A DNA stretch of 11,441 bases from JAAAPF01 sp964481035 (GTDB taxonomy: Bacteria > Pseudomonadota > Alphaproteobacteria > Geminicoccales > Geminicoccaceae), in NCBI GenBank assembly GCA_964481035.1, contig CAYZSE010000112.1, positions 1 through 11,441 of the forward strand, read 5' to 3'. Positions 5,820 to 11,441 of this stretch are shown here, piece after piece. The position numbers and the translations under genes were made by a program. Each line of letters opens with the position of its first letter. The first letter of the stretch is position 1. Below the pieces are notes generated by a model. That model saw only the letters and a list, made by a program, of their open reading frames with translations. It had not been told where the DNA came from and did not search any database.

Positions 5820-6238
5820 TCCCCGCGCCCACCCTCGCCAAGCTCGAAGCGCTACGCCAGAGGCAGCGGGATCGCGCTGAGCGCGACCTCGCCTTCGCCC
5901 GGGCGGCTCACCTCCGGTTCGAGCAGCAGCGGCGCGCGTGGCGCGACCGGCTCGGCGGCGAGGCCGAGGCCGCCGGCGACGACCTGCGGCCGCTGGGCCG
6001 GTGGCTGGAGGCCAGCCACGCCCGCGAGCGGGCGACGGCGGTGCAGGCCGCGCAGATGAAGCAGGCGGTCAGCCAGGCCGAGGCGGCCTACCACGCCGCC
6101 GATCGGGCACTCGAGCAGGCCCGAAGCCTGCAGCAGCAGGCGAGGGCGGCGGCCCGCCGCGCCGCACTCGTCGAGGACCAGCGCCGCCTCGACGATCTGC
6201 GGCCGCGGCCGCCTCTCGACGGCGGCGACGCCTGCTGA
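5816..6238 (+). CDS. fliJ: Flagellar export protein FliJ
   Basis: A 140-residue, highly charged protein with few hydrophobic residues beyond Leu and Ala, predicted to be almost wholly alpha-helical coiled coil. The first segment, LAKLEALRQRQRDRAERDLA (7-26), and the later run of Gln, Ala and Glu heptads (~75-125) fit FliJ, the stalk-like subunit that inserts into the FliI hexamer and contacts FlhA. Length (usually ~140-150) and position directly after fliI support the call, since the sequence itself is poorly conserved. The start ATG at 5816-5818 overlaps the fliI stop (ATGA); the larger open frame it sits in begins far upstream inside fliI and is not a gene. The gene ends 3 bp before the convergent ABC ATPase gene. 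The identity rests largely on context plus coiled-coil character. Confidence 0.82.
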   Translation: MIPAPTLAKLEALRQRQRDRAERDLAFARAAHLRFEQQRRAWRDRLGGEAEAAGDDLRPLGRWLEASHARERATAVQAAQMKQAVSQAEAAYHAADRALEQARSLQQQARAAARRAALVEDQRRLDDLRPRPPLDGGDAC

Positions 6239-6241
6239 CGC

Positions 6242-6263
<22 letters not shown>
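6218..6263. repeat. Inverted repeat spanning the fliJ / ABC ATPase convergent stops
   Basis: GACGGCGG (6218-6225) and CCGCCGTC (6256-6263) are perfect complements, extended by one C-G pair at 6217/6264, with a 30-nt loop holding both stop codons and the 3-bp gap between the genes. Both arms lie inside coding sequence, and simple GCC-rich codon use could produce this by chance. No T-run follows. It is recorded as the only candidate 3'-end signal for either operon here. Confidence 0.25.
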
Positions 6264-7863
<1,600 letters not shown>

Positions 7864-7864
<1 letters not shown>

Positions 7865-8991
7865 CAGCGGTCCTTCGGATCGAGGGCGTCGCGCAGCCCG
7901 TCACCGATGAAGTTGAGGCAGAAGAGCGTCACCGCGAGGAACAACGACGGCCAGATCAGGAGCCACGGTGCGCCTTGGATGTTCTTCGCACCCTCCGAGA
8001 TCAGCACGCCCCAGCTCGTCAGCGGCTCCTGCACGCCGAGCCCGAGAAAGGAGAGAAAGCTCTCGAGCAGGATGACCTTGGGCACCATCAGCGTCATGTA
8101 GACGACGACGGGGCCGAGCGCGTTGGGGACGACGTGGCGGCGGATGATGGCGGTCGTCTTGACGCCCATGGCCTGCGCCGCCTCGACGTATTCCTGGCGC
8201 TTGATCGAGAGGGTCTGGCCGCGGACGATGCGCGCCATGTCGAGCCATTCGATCGCGCCGACCGCGATGAACATCAAGAAGAAGTTCCGACCGAAGAACA
8301 CGACGAGCATGATGACGAAGAACATGAACGGCAGGGAGTAGAGCACGTCGACGACGCGCATCATCACGTTGTCGACGCGGCCGCCGAGATAGCCGGAGAC
8401 GGCACCGTAGCCGACGCCGATGCAGAGGGCGACGAGCGTCGCCAGGAGGCCGATGGTCAACGAGACGCGACCGCCGATGAGGATGCGGGTGAGCAGGTCG
8501 CGGCCGTTCTGATCGGTGCCGAGGACGAAGAGGTTGTGGTCGATGACGGCGGCGAGCATGAGCCGCGTGCCGTCCGCCGATTGGGACAGAACGAGCGCTT
8601 CGGCGAAGGCGTCGCTGCGGTCGACCAGCCGGGTGATCCGCGGGTCGATGGGCTGCTCGCTGGTGAGCTCGGCCTGGAGCTTGCCCGCCTCGATGGTCCA
8701 GCCCTCGATGTCGACCCGACCCCGCCGCAGCGCCTGCTCGAGGGCGCGGCCGACCTCGTCGCGGCTCGGCCGAGCCTCGAGCGAAGGCGGCACCTTGACA
8801 TAGGCCTGGTAGACATCGTCGTAAGCGTGCGGGCTGAGCCACGGGCCGACGAGGCACGCCGTGGCCATCAACGCGAGGATGACGAGGCTCGCCATCGCCG
8901 CGCGGTTGGCCTGAAGCCGGAGCCAGGCGTCGCGCCACAGGCTCTTGCCGGCGACCAGCTGGTCCGGGCGCAGCGCCGTGGCGTCAGTCAT
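7864..8991 (-). CDS. oppC: Oligopeptide ABC transporter permease OppC
   Basis: A 375-residue inner-membrane permease of the BPD/DppC-OppC family. It has an N-terminal cytoplasmic segment with SLWRDAWLRLQANRAA (17-32), the first membrane helix (~33-52), the LGTDQNGRDLLTRI motif (157-170), and further helices around 176-198, 214-233, 237-248, 293-318 and 343-364. The EAA loop EYVEAAQAMG (267-276) contacts the ATPase, and the protein ends GDGLRDALDPKDR, as in E. coli OppC. It is about 70 residues longer than that protein (~302): the periplasmic loop between helix 1 and the LGTD motif (~59-150) carries a charged, soluble insertion. The start ATG at 8989-8991 overlaps the end of oppB by 8 bp, with AAGG just upstream. 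It pairs with OppB to form the pore. Confidence 0.93.
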
Positions 8992-9904
8992 AGCGGACCT
9001 TCGGGTCGAGCACGGCGTAGAGCAGGTCGACGACGAGATTGAAGACGACGATGAACAGCGCGATCGTCACCACCGTGCCCATGACCAGCGTGTAGTCGCG
9101 GTTCAAGGCCCCCTGCACGAAATAGCGGCCGATGCCGGGAATCCCGAAGATCGTCTCGATGACGACCGAGCCCGTGAGCAGCGCCGCGGCGGCGGGGCCG
9201 AGATAGGAGACGACCGGCAAGAGCGCGCCCCTGAGCGCGCGACGGGTGACGACCGCCGCGGGCAGGCCGTTGGCGCGCGCCGTGCGGATGTGGTGCGCGC
9301 GCAGGACCTCGATCATCGAGCCGCGGGTGAGCCGCGCGATCACGGCGATCTGCGGCAGGGCCAGGGTGAAGACCGGCAGGAGCTTGTTGACGATCGCGCC
9401 CTCGCCCCAGCCGCCCGCCGGCAGCCAGCCGAGCCAGATGGCGAAGACCAGCGTCAGCACCGGCGCCATGACGAAGTTGGGGATGGTGATGCCGATCATG
9501 GCGATGGCCATGACCCCGACATCGGCCGTCTGGTTCTGGCGCAGCGCGGCGAAGGTGCCGAGGGTCGTGCCGACCAGGATGGCGAGGACGAGCGCGGCGC
9601 CGCCGAGCTGGATGGAGACCGGCAGGCCCTGCCAGAGCAGCTCGTCGACGGTGAAGTCACGATAGACGTAGGAGGGGCCGAGATCGCCGGTCAGCAGCCC
9701 CTTCAAATAGTTCAGATATTGAACGGCCAGCGGCTGGTCGAGCTGATAATAGGCGAGCAGGTTCTCCATGATCTGCGGCGGCAGCGGCCGCTCGAGGTTG
9801 AACGGCCCGCCCGGCGCCAGGCGGATCAGGAAGAACGCCACGGTGACGATCACGAGCAGGGTCGGGATCGCGCCGAGCAGCCGAAAGAAGACGTAGCGCA
9901 GCAT
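8984..9904 (-). CDS. oppB: Oligopeptide ABC transporter permease OppB
   Basis: A 306-residue inner-membrane permease, matching the length of E. coli OppB and resembling it along its whole length. Marks are the first helix with RLLGAIPTLLVIVTVAFFLIR split over 8-28, then LAPGGPF (29-35), LPPQIMENLLAYYQLDQP (41-58), and GDLGPSYVYRDFTV (73-86). Later come RLTRGSMIEVL (191-201), the EAA-type loop RTARANGLP (207-215), IETIFGIPGIGRYFVQGALNRD (249-270, given here as one conserved block) and the C-terminal LYAVLDPK (295-302). Membrane helices lie near 9-29, 98-121, 132-158, 174-190, 228-250 and 277-300. It forms the translocation pore with OppC. The ATG at 9902-9904 has no clear ribosome binding site and lies 49 bp after oppA, beyond a GC-rich hairpin. 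Confidence 0.95.
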   Translation of the reverse strand: MLRYVFFRLLGAIPTLLVIVTVAFFLIRLAPGGPFNLERPLPPQIMENLLAYYQLDQPLAVQYLNYLKGLLTGDLGPSYVYRDFTVDELLWQGLPVSIQLGGAALVLAILVGTTLGTFAALRQNQTADVGVMAIAMIGITIPNFVMAPVLTLVFAIWLGWLPAGGWGEGAIVNKLLPVFTLALPQIAVIARLTRGSMIEVLRAHHIRTARANGLPAAVVTRRALRGALLPVVSYLGPAAAALLTGSVVIETIFGIPGIGRYFVQGALNRDYTLVMGTVVTIALFIVVFNLVVDLLYAVLDPKVRYD

Positions 9905-9924
9905 GGCGGCACCGACCGGTAGGA

Positions 9925-9945
9925 CGGCCGGCGCCGGGCCGGCCG
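9925..9945 (-). promoter_or_regulatory. Intercistronic stem-loop between oppA and oppB
   Basis: In the 49-bp gap the transcript carries CGGCCGGC, a 5-nt loop, then GCCGGCCG: a perfect all-G/C 8-bp stem. No U-run follows, so full termination is unlikely. Such hairpins after binding-protein genes commonly protect the upstream message or partly attenuate, keeping the binding protein more abundant than the permeases. The stem is seen directly; the role is inferred from other ABC operons. Confidence 0.5.
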
Positions 9946-9953
9946 CACAAGCC

Positions 9954-11441
9954 TCAGTTGGCGATCGCCATCCACCGCGTCGCGTGCACGTTCTGGATGT
10001 TGTCCTCCCAGCCCTGCAGGTCCGGGCTCACCAGGCTGATCGAGCTGTAGTAGAGGAGCGGGATGAACGGCAGGTCGGCCATGAACATCTCCTCGGCCTG
10101 CTTGAGGATCTCCGCCCGTTCCACGAGATCGACGGTCGCCGCGGCTCGATCCATCAGCGCGTCGTAGGCCGGGTTGTCGTACCGCGCGTAGTTGAAGCCG
10201 TCGTTGTCGCTCTCCACCATGAACAAGAAATTCTGCGGATCGGAGTAGTCGCCGATCCAGCCGGCCCGCGCGATGTCGAAGTCGCCGCGGTCGCGCAGGT
10301 TGGCGTAGTGGGTCTTCGTGTCGGTATTGAACAGCGTGACCTCGACACCCAAGGGCTTCCACATGGCGGCGATGGCGGTCGCGGTCTTCTGGTGATTTTC
10401 CGAGGTGTTGTAGCTGATCTGGACCGACAGGGGATTGCCGGGGCCGTAGCCGGCCTCCTCGAGCAGCGCCAAGGCCTGCTCGTCGCGGTCGAACATGGGC
10501 AGCTCGCGGTAGTCGGCATGGGCCGGCTCACCGTAGTTTCCGATGCCCGGCGGCACGAAACTGTAGGCCGGCAGCATCGCGCCGCCCCAGATCTCCTCGG
10601 CCACGAACTCGCGGTCGATCGCCATCGACAGGGCCCGGCGGACGCGGGCATCGGCGAGCGCCTCCTTCTCCATGTTCACGGCATAGTAGTACGTGCCGAG
10701 ATAGGGCGCGATCCGCAGCTCGTCGCCGAGCTCCTCGCGCATGAAGGCCATCTGCTCGACCGGCGCGTCGTTGTTCGAGTGCAGCTCGCCGGCCATGAAC
10801 CGGCGCAGCCCGGCGGAGCGGTCCTCGGTCGGGTAGTAGTAGATCTCGTCGATCTGGACGTCGGCGGCAGCGTGGAACTCCGGGTTCTTCGCCGCCTTGA
10901 TGTGCGCGTTGGGCACCCACTCGACGAGGCTGTAGGCGCCGTTGGAGACCATGTTCTCGGGTCGGGTGAAGGCCATGCCGTGCGCCTCGACGCTGGCGGG
11001 GTGGACCGGCAGGCTCGTCTGGTGGGTCAGCAGCTCGAGGAAGTAGGGCGTGGCGCTCGCGAGCGTGATCTCCAGGGTACGCTCGTCCAACGCGCGCACG
11101 CCGACGGTCGCGGGCTCGGCCTCACCTTTGTTCACCGCCTCGGCGCCGGCGATCGGGTAGAGGATGTTCGCGTACTTGGCGCCGGTCGCCGGGTCGAGGA
11201 TGCGCCGGTAGGAGTAGACGAAGTCCTGCGCCGTCACCGGATCGCCGTTCGACCAGCGCGCATCGTCGCGCAAGGTGAAGGTATAGACGCGGCCGTCGTC
11301 GGCGACCGTCCAGCTCGCGGCGACACCGGGCAGGACCTCGGCCTTCGGCCCGTGCACGACGAGACCCTCGTAGAGATCGCGCAGGATGGTCGATTCGTAG
11401 ACCGTCGAGGTCAGGTGCTGGTCGAGGGTCTCGGGCTCGGC
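9954..11441 (-). CDS. oppA: Oligopeptide-binding protein OppA (5' end beyond the window)
   Basis: The periplasmic peptide-binding protein of the Opp importer (SBP family 5), which captures peptides and delivers them to OppBC. 495 codons are visible before the stop at 9956-9954. The reading frame stays open to the window edge, and the first visible residues (AEPETLDQHL, then ESTILRDLYEGLV) are the usual start of mature OppA, so only the signal peptide and a few residues are missing. Strong family blocks follow: YTFTLRDDARWSNGDPVTAQ, DFVYSYRRILDP, MVSNGAYSLVEW, GTYYYAVNMEKEAL, RVRRALSMAIDRE, and FDIARAGWIGDYSDPQNFL near the C-terminus. An internal GTG at 11357 is not the start. It is the first gene of the operon; the promoter is outside the window. 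Peptide preference cannot be predicted from sequence. Confidence 0.93.
   Translation of the reverse strand, partial: AEPETLDQHLTSTVYESTILRDLYEGLVVHGPKAEVLPGVAASWTVADDGRVYTFTLRDDARWSNGDPVTAQDFVYSYRRILDPATGAKYANILYPIAGAEAVNKGEAEPATVGVRALDERTLEITLASATPYFLELLTHQTSLPVHPASVEAHGMAFTRPENMVSNGAYSLVEWVPNAHIKAAKNPEFHAAADVQIDEIYYYPTEDRSAGLRRFMAGELHSNNDAPVEQMAFMREELGDELRIAPYLGTYYYAVNMEKEALADARVRRALSMAIDREFVAEEIWGGAMLPAYSFVPPGIGNYGEPAHADYRELPMFDRDEQALALLEEAGYGPGNPLSVQISYNTSENHQKTATAIAAMWKPLGVEVTLFNTDTKTHYANLRDRGDFDIARAGWIGDYSDPQNFLFMVESDNDGFNYARYDNPAYDALMDRAAATVDLVERAEILKQAEEMFMADLPFIPLLYYSSISLVSPDLQGWEDNIQNVHATRWMAIAN

Noticed and set aside
11355..11357. GTG as the oppA start codon
   Set aside because: The 28 codons before it, up to the window edge, encode the conserved start of mature OppA, so the gene simply continues outside the window.

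Overview
The window is GC-rich chromosomal DNA of an alphaproteobacterium, probably motile. The main taxonomic marker is a CtrA-type cell-cycle response regulator at 3545-4309 (-) whose DNA-binding half is nearly canonical. It is divergent from the flagellar export ATPase gene fliI and its partner fliJ. The uniformly high G+C, the TAXI-type periplasmic binding protein and the ParD/ParE pair fit that group. I cannot name a genus.

Region by region. (1) 1-232: nothing recognisable. (2) 233-848 (-): a ParD/ParE toxin-antitoxin operon with a strong ribosome binding site and a 7-bp dyad over its likely promoter. (3) 849-1296: spacer that holds, at 1128-1292 (-), a short orphan piece resembling the last ~50 residues of glutamate 5-kinase (ProB). 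(4) 1297-2229 (-): a zinc-type homocysteine S-methyltransferase. (5) 2230-2529: a 300-bp divergent intergenic region with a long near-perfect inverted repeat. (6) 2530-3555 (+): a TAXI-family solute-binding protein with no TRAP membrane partner in the window. (7) 3545-4309 (-): ctrA, convergent with and overlapping the previous gene by 11 bp; both stop codons lie in one hairpin. (8) 4310-4499: divergent promoter region. (9) 4500-6238 (+): fliI-fliJ with an ATGA overlap. (10) 6242-11441 (-): an oligopeptide ABC importer read in the order oppA (truncated by the window edge), oppB, oppC, fused OppD/OppF-type ATPase.

How the genes may work together. The Opp genes form one operon: a periplasmic binding protein, two permeases and one polypeptide with both ATPase domains, with overlapping starts and stops in the last three genes. 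fliI-fliJ is a translationally coupled flagellar export pair. Its head-to-head position with ctrA suggests, but does not prove, shared control from the 190-bp gap. The left third looks like accessory or rearranged DNA: a toxin-antitoxin pair, a gene remnant, an isolated enzyme gene and a cruciform. I found no tRNA, rRNA, CRISPR array, insertion sequence or integrase, and no clear undescribed multi-gene system. The best leads are the proB-like remnant, the large inverted repeat, the CtrA variant with a long tail, and the shared-stop hairpin.
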